From NCBI GenBank assembly GCA_023267195.1, contig JAHFNT010000002.1:151830-190712 (forward strand): a DNA stretch of 38,883 nt, in the 5' to 3' direction. The stretch is from Candidatus Nomurabacteria bacterium (lineage in GTDB: Bacteria; Patescibacteriota; Minisyncoccia; Phycocordibacterales; UBA9973). The notes under the pieces are model-generated. The model did not search any database. It had not been told where the DNA came from and saw only the letters and a program-made list of their open reading frames with translations. How positions within the stretch are numbered: the stretch's first letter is position 1; every line of letters begins with the position of its first letter. Below, piece after piece: positions 26,617 to 35,668 of this stretch. Position numbers and translations under genes: made by a program.

Positions 26617-27162
26617 TTATACTTCTTTTTTATAAAAATGGGCCACCGCCAGAAGTGTGAGTAGAGAGAAAAAAGCAGTAAGCGCTAGCATTGGGATAGA
26701 GATGTAACCACCAAATTCAGAAACTAAACGCTGGTAACAAGATATACCGGAGGCATCGCACGGCAAACTTGAATTTTCTCCAAAATAATAGAAAAAATTC
26801 TGATAAACAGAAACAAGAAAGCCTGCGCAAAGTAGCGGTAAGGCGTATCTAATGACCCTTCGGTCCTGATCCCAGAATGCAACTCCAAACATCAGTACTA
26901 AGGGGAACATAAAGACTCTCTGCCACCAGCACAGATAACATGGCAGAAAGTTTATAATTTCGGAATAAACCAAAGGGAAAACTGAGGCCATCAAAGAAAT
27001 TGCAAAACTAATTGGTAGAAAATGTTTATCAATGAAGTCTAAAAATAAATTTCTTTTTGTGTTAAAAAACAACACAACTAAAGCAACCACAGAGAAGACC
27101 TGCAGGGCGATGGCACCAGATCCTAAAAATAAATTCAAGTAATGTACGGTAGTAGTATTCAT
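26617..27162 (-). CDS. disulfide bond formation protein B family
   Basis: FLPCYLCWWQRVFMFPLVLMFG (CxxC) and SSLPCDASGISCYQRLVSEFG. Confidence 0.9.
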   Translation of the reverse strand: MNTTTVHYLNLFLGSGAIALQVFSVVALVVLFFNTKRNLFLDFIDKHFLPISFAISLMASVFPLVYSEIINFLPCYLCWWQRVFMFPLVLMFGVAFWDQDRRVIRYALPLLCAGFLVSVYQNFFYYFGENSSLPCDASGISCYQRLVSEFGGYISIPMLALTAFFSLLTLLAVAHFYKKEV

Positions 27163-27168
27163 GTGAAT

Positions 27169-27561
27169 CTACTTTGGCAAGACGCAAGAAGTTTTCTCGG
27201 CCAATTGCTCAAGCGGAATTTCTCCATTTAAACGAGACCCATCGGCAAACTCCCAAGTCGGATAACCTTCAATTTTTTTATCCTTACAAACTTGCAGCTG
27301 GGCATTTCCATCAGCCGTAGAACACTCTACATAAGGCAGCAATTTTTGAGATGAGCCGAAAAGTTTCTTCTGAGCTTGGCAATGCGGACACCAAAAAGCC
27401 CCGTAAAAAACTGCGCCTTTCTCCTTGAGGCAAACCGCAAACTCATCATATTTGCCAGGACCTGGAGGAGTAGAATTCGATTGTATTAAGACGAGCCCAA
27501 CTGTCCCTAAAATCAAAAGAGCGATTACCGAAACGAAGATTTTTATATTTTTATTTTCCAT
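27169..27561 (-). CDS. membrane-anchored thioredoxin-fold protein with CPHC active site
   Basis: GAVFYGAFWCPHCQAQKKLFGSSQKLLPYVECSTADGNAQLQVCKDKKIEGYPTWEFADG. Confidence 0.9.
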   Translation of the reverse strand: MENKNIKIFVSVIALLILGTVGLVLIQSNSTPPGPGKYDEFAVCLKEKGAVFYGAFWCPHCQAQKKLFGSSQKLLPYVECSTADGNAQLQVCKDKKIEGYPTWEFADGSRLNGEIPLEQLAEKTSCVLPK

Positions 27562-27566
27562 ATTTT

Positions 27567-27944
27567 TCAATTATACAGAAATTTCGGCAGAAAAACAATT
27601 AAACCTACAATGACTGCGACAAATACTGACAAAAGCACTGCCGCAGCGGCTACATCTTTGGTGTCTTTAGCATATGGATGATATTCAGGAGAAGTTAGGT
27701 CTATATCTATTTCAATGGCAGTATTAAATGTCTCAGCCACTAACACAAAACCAATAGCAAACACTAAAGCTATCCATTGCATACCTGAAACATTAAAATA
27801 AAATCCTAAAATTACAACTATCAGAGCTGACAATACGTGAATAAATAAATGGCGAGTTGTTTTTGCCACAATATAAAAGCCACGAAAAGCATTTAGGAAT
27901 TTCTGACTATATTTTACTTCTCTCCAGGCTTTTTTCTCGTCCAT
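27567..27944 (-). CDS. dgkA: diacylglycerol kinase (DgkA/undecaprenol kinase family)
   Basis: KFLNAFRGFYIVAKTTRHLFIHVLSALIVVILGF...VAETFNTAIEIDIDL...AKDTKDVAAAAVLLS. Confidence 0.92.
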   Translation of the reverse strand: MDEKKAWREVKYSQKFLNAFRGFYIVAKTTRHLFIHVLSALIVVILGFYFNVSGMQWIALVFAIGFVLVAETFNTAIEIDIDLTSPEYHPYAKDTKDVAAAAVLLSVFVAVIVGLIVFLPKFLYN

Positions 27945-27945
27945 A

Positions 27946-28356
27946 TTATTCAACCTTCAAAGTACCTTTCATACCCATCGCTCGATGAGTGCCCACAGAG
28001 CAATAATATTCAAAACTGCCAACTTTGTCTGCGGTAAATTCTACCACTTCTGTGTAAGGAGATTTTGCCTGCTTGGTAGCTACCCCATATTCATCAATTA
28101 CAAAATCATGGAAACCATCAACATTGTTAAAAGTTATTTTCACCTTATCCCCTTTTTTAACTGTTATCATAGAAGGTGTAAAAGAAAAATTCTGGCCAGA
28201 AATGGTAAATTCTTTTGCTACCTCTTCATTTATAATCCCAATTTGATCGCTATTGGTTTGTTCGGGCGCTTCCACCTTTTTATTACCAGTGCCCAAAAAC
28301 CAAAATCCTAAAATTACTAAAACCAAAACTATTATCGCTATATATGTGTTTTTCAT
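27946..28356 (-). CDS. cupredoxin-domain protein, membrane anchored
   Basis: FSFTPSMITVKKGDKVKITFNNVDGFHDFVID...FEYYCSVGTHRAMGMKGTLKV (Cys-His-Met type 1 Cu ligands). Confidence 0.9.
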   Translation of the reverse strand: MKNTYIAIIVLVLVILGFWFLGTGNKKVEAPEQTNSDQIGIINEEVAKEFTISGQNFSFTPSMITVKKGDKVKITFNNVDGFHDFVIDEYGVATKQAKSPYTEVVEFTADKVGSFEYYCSVGTHRAMGMKGTLKVE

Positions 28357-28377
28357 ATTATTTTTGTAAATTAACTT

Positions 28378-28608
28378 TTAATGACTCTTGTAAGGTTGGT
28401 CACCGTTAAATTCATTTCTGTCTGGTGTGTCGTCAAATTTTTTACGTAATTCCAAAAATCTTTTTAGTTCTTTTGAATACGGAACACCGCTAGCGTCACA
28501 TCTTTTTTTCTCACCCTCAAAGGACCGCTCCTGCTCAGACGTATAATCAGAATAAGTATTTGGTGTTATTCTTCCATCCAAAAAATCAAAATTTGGTTCA
28601 TGCCCCAT
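28378..28608 (-). CDS. hypothetical protein
   Basis: ORF MGHEPNFDFLDG...; TATAAT 6 nt upstream of ATG 28608. Confidence 0.65.
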   Translation of the reverse strand: MGHEPNFDFLDGRITPNTYSDYTSEQERSFEGEKKRCDASGVPYSKELKRFLELRKKFDDTPDRNEFNGDQPYKSH

Positions 28609-28646
28609 GGGTACATTATAACAATAAACTAAAACCAAACAAGTAT

Positions 28647-29744
28647 CTACTGATACTGTATGTAAATCGGTTTAGGCCTTAATTTTAAAAGGTCTGCTGG
28701 GGCAAACATGCCTGTGCTCGGTGGCCACAAATCATTTTTATAAAAAAGTTTGAAACCGGTAAATTGCACTGGCTCTTTGTAAATGAATTGCTGGTAGGTA
28801 TTTATTTTTTTGGCCTGTTCACCCCAGCCATCCATATTCATTATAAATTGTACTTCCGGTAAAATTTTTATTTGCTTGTAATTGGTAACCATCTTTTGCG
28901 TATAACGATGAATGATGAGAATTTTCGGGGTAAGCTTGTGCTCTTGCACTAAATTTGCTAAATAATCTGATGCAAAATTTATATCAGCCGCATCTAGTGT
29001 GCCGACAACTTTCCCTGGGCGAATCGCACCTTTCATAGAAAATTCCGGATCAATTGCCAAATGTACTTGTGGCATGGCTAAATATTTTGACAACAAAGGA
29101 ATCTCAGTCTCTACATTGGAAAAACCAACTTGAATATCCAGAAAAACAATCGCATTTATTTTTTCCGCCATTTTTATTACTTTATCTATTTCTGCGCTAG
29201 GCATCCGAGTTCTATATTTTCCATCTTCGCCAGCGCTTCCCTGCGCCACCACTGCGATGTAGTGAAGCGCGGGTATTACTGGTGTTTCCGGATCGGCCTC
29301 TTGCCATTTTTTTACCTCAGCTTCTAATTTCTGGAACATCTCAACCTCTGGATATTCTCCAAGCACACCCATCTTGGTAGAATATAAATTGCCATAGTAA
29401 GCTACGATGCGATTAAAAGGCAAAAGCGCTCCATCTTTCGGGTATGTTGTCTTCACTGGCCAAATATTGGGTTGAGATGGTGTAATTGGGACAGGAATCT
29501 CATTACCATCTTTATCTTTCTTGGGGATAATAACCTTGGGTAATGGATTGTTAGCTATCTCATTTAATTTCTTATCATAAGCTACTGTATCAAGAGGAAG
29601 AGGCACCACCTCTTTAATTTTCGACGTATTGGTAGAACCACTTTTACTATAAATTGTCACACTGCCGAAAAATTCTGTAAATAAAAAAAACAGCGAAAAT
29701 GCTGACACAGAAATTATTAAATAAAACAAAATTTTCTTATTCAT
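28647..29744 (-). CDS. hypothetical secreted/lipoprotein, probable TIM-barrel-like
   Basis: N-terminal TM; VAYYGNLYSTKMGVLGEY...PVIPALHYIAVVAQGSAGEDGKYRTRMP. Confidence 0.75.
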   Translation of the reverse strand: MNKKILFYLIISVSAFSLFFLFTEFFGSVTIYSKSGSTNTSKIKEVVPLPLDTVAYDKKLNEIANNPLPKVIIPKKDKDGNEIPVPITPSQPNIWPVKTTYPKDGALLPFNRIVAYYGNLYSTKMGVLGEYPEVEMFQKLEAEVKKWQEADPETPVIPALHYIAVVAQGSAGEDGKYRTRMPSAEIDKVIKMAEKINAIVFLDIQVGFSNVETEIPLLSKYLAMPQVHLAIDPEFSMKGAIRPGKVVGTLDAADINFASDYLANLVQEHKLTPKILIIHRYTQKMVTNYKQIKILPEVQFIMNMDGWGEQAKKINTYQQFIYKEPVQFTGFKLFYKNDLWPPSTGMFAPADLLKLRPKPIYIQYQ

Positions 29745-30790
29745 CGCTTTAAGTTCATAACCTCATCTATAGTACTCCCTTTTTTGTAAATTACTAAATC
29801 ATGCGAACTCTTTTCCCAGGTCTTTTGTACAGCATCTAAAATTCGCCAAGTTTGGAGTACCTCTTCGCTTGAAATAAACAAATCATGATTCCCTTCTATG
29901 GCAGCCTGAATTACTCTCTCATACGCTCGTGGTTCATGCTCGATATCAAAAATCTTTACCCCACCATTCTTATATCTGATTTTTATTTGCGTTAATTTTT
30001 CACTTAGAGCTTTTCCAGTGGAAAGAACGATAGAGACTCCGCGCCATATTGAATCATGTGAAATTACCTTTAGAGAAACAAAAGTTTCCGTCATGCTCTC
30101 TTGATTATTTACTTCCTTCAGATAACCTTCGTATTGCCCTCTTTTCACACACTCATGTTTGGTGATATCGCAAACAATTTCTAGATTCTTCAAGGCTTGA
30201 GCGCGATTTTTGGTTTCAAATGATTGGGCTAAAACTACGGCCGCCATTTCAAGTAAATGACTTTGAACAAAATCTTTTAATGCGCCAGTCTGTTCATAAA
30301 AATTAACCCGACCCTCTATGTCTATCTTTTCACTAGCTAGAATTTCAATACTAGTTATATTTTCTTTCTCCCACTTTTCGGTCACCACCTTTGCTAGGGA
30401 TTGTTTGGCTAAGTAGTGATCTACTCGGTAAATTTGCTCCTCGGAAAAATATTCATCAATATACTTGACCAACTCTTGCGCGGAGTCTAAATTTTTACCG
30501 AAAGGCTTTTCGAGTAATATTTTTATATTTTCCCTGCCAAAATTGTGGCTGATAATTTGAACAGCTTCTGGCACACCCTCTGGGGGAATTGCTAGATGAA
30601 ATATTTTTCCTGCCTTGCCGGCAGATAGGTTATCAACATCTTGTATTAAATTTTTTAAATTTCCGTAATTTTTTCTAGAAATAGGTACAACAACATCATT
30701 GTATTTTAAATTGGTAAGGGCTGGCAATAAGTAACGCTTCGCTAAATCTCCCGAAGCTCCAAAAATTATGTAGGTTGGTTTTTGGCTCAT
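29741..30790 (-). CDS. zwf: glucose-6-phosphate dehydrogenase (short form)
   Basis: YIIFGASGDLAKRYLLPAL; KILLEKPFGKNLDSAQEL; YRVDHYLAKQSL; overlaps its neighbours in a PPP operon. Confidence 0.88.
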   Translation of the reverse strand: MSQKPTYIIFGASGDLAKRYLLPALTNLKYNDVVVPISRKNYGNLKNLIQDVDNLSAGKAGKIFHLAIPPEGVPEAVQIISHNFGRENIKILLEKPFGKNLDSAQELVKYIDEYFSEEQIYRVDHYLAKQSLAKVVTEKWEKENITSIEILASEKIDIEGRVNFYEQTGALKDFVQSHLLEMAAVVLAQSFETKNRAQALKNLEIVCDITKHECVKRGQYEGYLKEVNNQESMTETFVSLKVISHDSIWRGVSIVLSTGKALSEKLTQIKIRYKNGGVKIFDIEHEPRAYERVIQAAIEGNHDLFISSEEVLQTWRILDAVQKTWEKSSHDLVIYKKGSTIDEVMNLKR

Positions 30791-31731
30791 TATTTTGTTT
30801 TGTTTATTTTACCTGCCCCGTAGCTCGCTTTCGGAGATATGGAGTGCCCGCCGAAAGCGTGGCGCATAGCGGATAAAAGTTTGGTGGCAAAATTTACCTT
30901 GCCTTTTTGCGAATCAAGGCGAACAGTAAACGCAGATTGTATAGCTGGCGTTTCTATTTTAAAATCTCGCGCTACTTCTAGAGCCCACCGCGCTTCGCCA
31001 GACTCAGCTACCATGCCCTCTATGCCTTTTAACTCAGAATTTTCTTTTAGAGCATCTCGGGAAAGTTCATTGAGCCAAGAGGTAATTACGCTATGATGCT
31101 GCCAGACCTCTCCGGCGGAATATAAATCAATATTTTTATATGGCCCTTCCTTAAGAAGCCGATAACCTTCGGCAAGCGACTGCATCATCCCATATTCTAT
31201 GGCGTTGTGCGTCATCTTTACAAAGTGCCCTGCTCCGCTTCCGCCAAAAAGAAAAAAAGCGCCTTCGGGGAGAGAAATCGTTTGCAAAATCGGCTCAATT
31301 ATTTTAAACGTTTCCTTGTTCCCGCCCACCATCATAGAAAAACCATTTTGATATCCCCAAATACCGCCACTGGTTCCCACATCCATCAAAATAGATCCAT
31401 TTTTTGAAACTAACTTTGCGCGTTTTTGAGTAAGCCGAAAATCAGAATTACCCCCATCAATTAAAATACTTCTCTGGGGAATCAATTTAAGCCAAATCTC
31501 TAATTCTTGATCTACAACTTCGGCTGGAATCATCAGCCAAATAATCACTTTTTCTTTGCCGAAAAAATCTACCACTTCCCGCCTCTCGTAGGCAGGCGCC
31601 AAACCGAGCTTCTTCATTTCATCAATAGATTCCTTGCTTCTGTTGTACACGACGACCGTATGCCCGCCCTCGTGCAGTTTTCTGGCAATTTGCGCTCCCA
31701 TTTTACCCAAACCAACAATGGCTATTTTCAT
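30790..31731 (-). CDS. gnd: 6-phosphogluconate dehydrogenase (decarboxylating)
   Basis: IAIVGLGKMGAQIARKLHEGGH; LIDGGNSDFRLTQKRA; SGAGHFVKMTHNAIEYGMMQSLAEG. Confidence 0.94.
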   Translation of the reverse strand: MKIAIVGLGKMGAQIARKLHEGGHTVVVYNRSKESIDEMKKLGLAPAYERREVVDFFGKEKVIIWLMIPAEVVDQELEIWLKLIPQRSILIDGGNSDFRLTQKRAKLVSKNGSILMDVGTSGGIWGYQNGFSMMVGGNKETFKIIEPILQTISLPEGAFFLFGGSGAGHFVKMTHNAIEYGMMQSLAEGYRLLKEGPYKNIDLYSAGEVWQHHSVITSWLNELSRDALKENSELKGIEGMVAESGEARWALEVARDFKIETPAIQSAFTVRLDSQKGKVNFATKLLSAMRHAFGGHSISPKASYGAGKINKTK

Positions 31732-32414
31732 ATTATTTTAAAATCAGTAAATATCGTTAATAATGGAACCTTTTTCAAAACTTGTGCCGGCTGTTTTGCA
31801 ATCTCTATATCTTTTTTCAAATCTTCTAATGCGCTCCATTTTTCTTTACCCTGGAGCCAAACAACAGCCTCATCTAATTGCTCAATAACTTTTGGTGTAA
31901 TTGTAATACGCGGAAAAATTGGGGTGTCGTAACCCAAAGCCCAACCCCCCGAACGCACTGCTTCGCTCTCGGGTAATATTCCAGCGGTGTGCCCATCTGC
32001 ACCAACACCAAACAATCCTATTATATACTTATTTTCTCTATTTAATTTTAATTCTTGATCAAGCGCTGCCTGAAATTTTTCAGTTGCGATATTACGATCG
32101 TCGCCAGTCAGAATTGGAATAAATTTTGCTTCGGGCAGATTAAACCCTTTTTCTAAAAGCTGAAAATAATTTGAATTTAAATGATTCACTGGCCCATATC
32201 TTTCATCAGTTAAAGTTATGGTCAAATCATAAGCTGGATTCTCTTCCAAAATTTTCCTTAAAAGGTCGCCTATTTCCACTCCAACTAGAATGGATGAACC
32301 ACCCGTCAAAAACAACAAAACCGGCTTACCTTGCTTAAACTGCTTTAGCATGGCAGCAACTATGAAATCTGCGGCGTCTTGTGGATTTATCGTTGTCTTT
32401 ATAGCAAAACTCAT
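31728..32414 (-). CDS. pgl: 6-phosphogluconolactonase
   Basis: VLLFLTGGSSILVG...LTDERYGPVNHLNSNYFQLLEKG...GLFGVGADGHTAGILPES. Confidence 0.9.
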   Translation of the reverse strand: MSFAIKTTINPQDAADFIVAAMLKQFKQGKPVLLFLTGGSSILVGVEIGDLLRKILEENPAYDLTITLTDERYGPVNHLNSNYFQLLEKGFNLPEAKFIPILTGDDRNIATEKFQAALDQELKLNRENKYIIGLFGVGADGHTAGILPESEAVRSGGWALGYDTPIFPRITITPKVIEQLDEAVVWLQGKEKWSALEDLKKDIEIAKQPAQVLKKVPLLTIFTDFKII

Positions 32415-32515
32415 AGGCAGATATTATAGCAGAGTTTTGGGTTTTAGGCAGAATTGTGCTATAATAGGGTACCTAAAGGTCCTAATTTTACTAGAAATTA
32501 ACTCTCAAAATTAAT

Positions 32516-33718
32516 ATGAAAACATGCAAAAAAATATTAATATTGTGTTTCGTATTTGCGGCAACTTTATTGCTTTTTGCCGATAAAACAAATGCGATGA
32601 GTCTAAATCAAACATCTGTCTCCTTATCCCAAGGTCAAACTTCGACCATCTATGCTTATTATGTTTCAGGGTTTTTATATGTTTCCAGCAATTCAAATTC
32701 TAACGTAGCAACCGTATCAATCAACGCAAATAATATAAATATTTACGGCAACACGGCTGGCAACACTACCGCCACCATTTGTGACAACAACACCAGTAGC
32801 TGTGCCAGCTTGTACATCACTGTAACTGGCGGATATGGCGGTTCATCAAACCTATCACTCAGCCAAACGAATGTTTCCCTATCTATTGGACAGACATCCA
32901 CAATAACTTCTTACAACTATTATAGTGGTTTATATATTTCCAATAATTCCAATCAAGGTGTGGCGACAGCCTCTGTGAGCGGGAATACTATTTCAATTTA
33001 TGGAAGCAGTGCCGGCAATACAACCCTCACTATATGTCAGAGCAGTAATATAAATTATTGTGGAACAGTATATGTTACCGTCAGTGGATATTATGGAGGA
33101 ACGAGCAACATCGGACTCAATATTTCAAACCTTACACTCCCCCTCGGAAGCTCCGCAACCCTGTCATCTTCTAATTATAATTATTCTACCACTTATTACT
33201 ATGGCAACTATCAAACCTTAAATGTTACTAGCAATTCAAACCCAAATATTGCCTCAGCTTCCTATTCTTCCCTGCCGGCAGGATGCACCGGAAACGCCAA
33301 TTACAGCATCACTACCGGACAACCCTGCTATCTGCAAACCTCAAACCCGGGGACTATTATCATTCAAGCACTGTCGGTCGGCTCTACTACAATCGTTTTA
33401 TGCCAAAATAATGCCAATACCTGTAGCACGCTTTATGTTACTGTAACCGGCTATAATAATGTCATTGGCTATAATCCAATCTATACCGGCACGGGAAATG
33501 CTTGTTATTTTGGCGTACTTCTCCGTATAGGCATGACCGGCACCAATGTGTATTGCCTCCAAACACTTCTACGCAATATGGGATACTTGACGAGCACAAA
33601 TGATCTTACCTCAATCTTTGACGCGAACACGCAAAACGCTGTGATGAATTTCCAGCGAGATAATTATCTGTATGTGGACGGCGTGGTAGGTAAAAACACC
33701 AGAGCAAGACTTTTCTAA
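32516..33718 (+). CDS. secreted Ig-like (BIG2-type) repeat protein with C-terminal peptidoglycan-binding domain
   Basis: Repeats LSQTSVSLSxGQTSTI...; C-terminal VYCLQTLLRNMGYL...NTQNAVMNFQRDNYLYVDGVVGKNTRARL. Confidence 0.85.
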   Translation: MKTCKKILILCFVFAATLLLFADKTNAMSLNQTSVSLSQGQTSTIYAYYVSGFLYVSSNSNSNVATVSINANNINIYGNTAGNTTATICDNNTSSCASLYITVTGGYGGSSNLSLSQTNVSLSIGQTSTITSYNYYSGLYISNNSNQGVATASVSGNTISIYGSSAGNTTLTICQSSNINYCGTVYVTVSGYYGGTSNIGLNISNLTLPLGSSATLSSSNYNYSTTYYYGNYQTLNVTSNSNPNIASASYSSLPAGCTGNANYSITTGQPCYLQTSNPGTIIIQALSVGSTTIVLCQNNANTCSTLYVTVTGYNNVIGYNPIYTGTGNACYFGVLLRIGMTGTNVYCLQTLLRNMGYLTSTNDLTSIFDANTQNAVMNFQRDNYLYVDGVVGKNTRARLF

Positions 33719-33724
33719 TATTAA

Positions 33725-34342
33725 CTAAAATCCCAAATCTTCATTGACCAAGATCATAGTCACCTTCCTACCCATCATCGAGCTTTCACCCTTGAAAACA
33801 AGAACTTTGTTTTGCTGAGTTCCCCTTCCATACTTTTTCATAATATGCTCGTTTTCCAAAGGCATAACATGTTCATCCAGCCGTTTAAATGTGTCTGCAA
33901 AAGTTGGAACAATTTTCTTGGTACTAACGACAAAAATAAGATTAGAGGAAGTGAAAACAATGTGCGGCAGTTGGCTACCAGTATTGGAAGCAATCACAAA
34001 TTCACCTGTCTCAGCTAACGCATGCACACTACCTAAATAATAATCAGAAAGCACGCTTTGTTTGCGCAAAACAGCCTGCTTGACTGGATCTTTTTCTGCT
34101 AAGATTGCTTCATGTAAATTATTCCAGTCATGCGCCCCCGACTTTAAGTAATCTACAAAGCCAATTTGCTCAAGTGTAACAGACGATCCATTCATAACCG
34201 AAGCCCCTTTCGGAATTAGTTCTTTTATTTTACGCAGCGCCTCCCCGCCACTTGGCACGAACATCGCTTCGACGTTCCTCGCCTTCAGCGCTTCTATAGT
34301 TTTTTCCACACTCTCTTTGGTTGCCAGTTTATTGTAGTCCAT
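33725..34342 (-). CDS. LUD domain protein (LutC/YkgG-like)
   Basis: ALKARNVEAMFVPSGGEALRKIKELIPKGASVMNGSSVTLEQIGFVDYL. Confidence 0.85.
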   Translation of the reverse strand: MDYNKLATKESVEKTIEALKARNVEAMFVPSGGEALRKIKELIPKGASVMNGSSVTLEQIGFVDYLKSGAHDWNNLHEAILAEKDPVKQAVLRKQSVLSDYYLGSVHALAETGEFVIASNTGSQLPHIVFTSSNLIFVVSTKKIVPTFADTFKRLDEHVMPLENEHIMKKYGRGTQQNKVLVFKGESSMMGRKVTMILVNEDLGF

Positions 34343-34366
34343 AGTAAAAACCATTATAGCACATAA

Positions 34367-35500
34367 CTAAGAATGCAAAATCTTATGAGCAACATATAAA
34401 CCTGTAATAAATGTGTCTTCTAAACCAATGATATTTTCGTCACCGATAAGCCATAAATTTTTACCTTCATGAGCATCCAATAAAACTTTTCCAATATCAT
34501 TATAAACTGGATGCCATTCAACTAGCGCTATTACCTCCCATTTCTTAAACCACTGACTTAAATCAATATCTTTTTTCAATGAGTAAACAAGAAAAGAACT
34601 ATCTTCCTCTTCTGCCATACCCAAAATGGGTGTTGTCTCATACCCAAAAAATTTTACAGAACCAGTTTCATACTCTTTTTTTATCTCCCCCTTAAGGTGA
34701 AAAACATATACATCTTTACCTACATTTATCCTGGATAAACCTATTAGCTGTTGTGCTATTGGGGATGGTGTAGCGATTACTACATTTTGTGCTTTGAGTG
34801 TGCGGCCAGATATGGTCTGAATACTATATAATTTATCTTCTTTTTTTATTGTTGTTACTTCGTCAGTCAAAATTTTATGCTGGAAAGGTTGAGTAAATTT
34901 ATTAATGTCAAAACTAAACTCATATGCACCTACAATCATAAAAAGGCTCATGAGTTGATACTGGAACGCTGTTTCTTCTGATATTTTACTGGTCATTATT
35001 CCATAAAGTAAAGGTTCCATCACTGTTCGCGCAAAATCAACAATTCCATGTTCTGCTACAAGCTCTTCAGCCTTTTGAAAATATAGCTTTCTCAAAATTG
35101 GATCCGATTCAATGGCTTGTTTTTGACCTATTATTTCTGAATTTTTTTGAAACCTTCGATATCTAAAGTAAAAACCAATAGCAAGCGACAGTGATTTTAA
35201 TAATTGCCAAGGATATTTGAAAATAACTTTAAGAATTGGCGTTTTCTTTCCTTCAAAATATAGACAAATTTTTCTTTTATTGAGTTTCCTTTTTCTTTTT
35301 ACATACCGATTCATATGGGCGTAGTTAGATCCTACCCATAATGCTCCATAATTTATTTCTCCATTTGTAGAAGACTTAATGCGCCCGCCAATGTCTTTTG
35401 TAATAAGCAAAAAATCCCCGCTTTTTTCGCTAAGTTCATGAGCGCAAGAAAGACCAGCAATACCACCTCCAACAATTATTGTTTTATAAACTATATTCAC
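34367..35500 (-). CDS. FAD-dependent amine-oxidase/protoporphyrinogen-oxidase-like flavoprotein
   Basis: TIIVGGGIAGLSCAHELSEKSGDFLLITKDIGGRIKSS; GTG start. Confidence 0.85.
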   Translation of the reverse strand: MNIVYKTIIVGGGIAGLSCAHELSEKSGDFLLITKDIGGRIKSSTNGEINYGALWVGSNYAHMNRYVKRKRKLNKRKICLYFEGKKTPILKVIFKYPWQLLKSLSLAIGFYFRYRRFQKNSEIIGQKQAIESDPILRKLYFQKAEELVAEHGIVDFARTVMEPLLYGIMTSKISEETAFQYQLMSLFMIVGAYEFSFDINKFTQPFQHKILTDEVTTIKKEDKLYSIQTISGRTLKAQNVVIATPSPIAQQLIGLSRINVGKDVYVFHLKGEIKKEYETGSVKFFGYETTPILGMAEEEDSSFLVYSLKKDIDLSQWFKKWEVIALVEWHPVYNDIGKVLLDAHEGKNLWLIGDENIIGLEDTFITGLYVAHKILHS

Positions 35501-35508
35501 AAATATTT

Positions 35509-35658
35509 TTATTGTATCATGGAATTTGACCGATCATATCCGAGCTCGATTGCTCGATTGACTGAATTTTTAAAAAAATAAACCCAATGGTCATAATCCT
35601 TGTTCTGATTTCTGGATGCCCAATTGGCTAAAATTTCTTCTGGATTTGCCCATTCCAA
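35509..35658 (-). CDS. possible small ORF or gene remnant (TTG start; LEWANPEEILANWASRNQNKDYDHWVYFFKNSVNRAIELGYDRSNSMIQ)
   Basis: Open frame overlapping neither neighbour; protein-like composition, below the ORF-track length cut-off. Confidence 0.35.
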   Translation of the reverse strand: MEWANPEEILANWASRNQNKDYDHWVYFFKNSVNRAIELGYDRSNSMIQ

Positions 35659-35668
35659 AGTAAATTTT

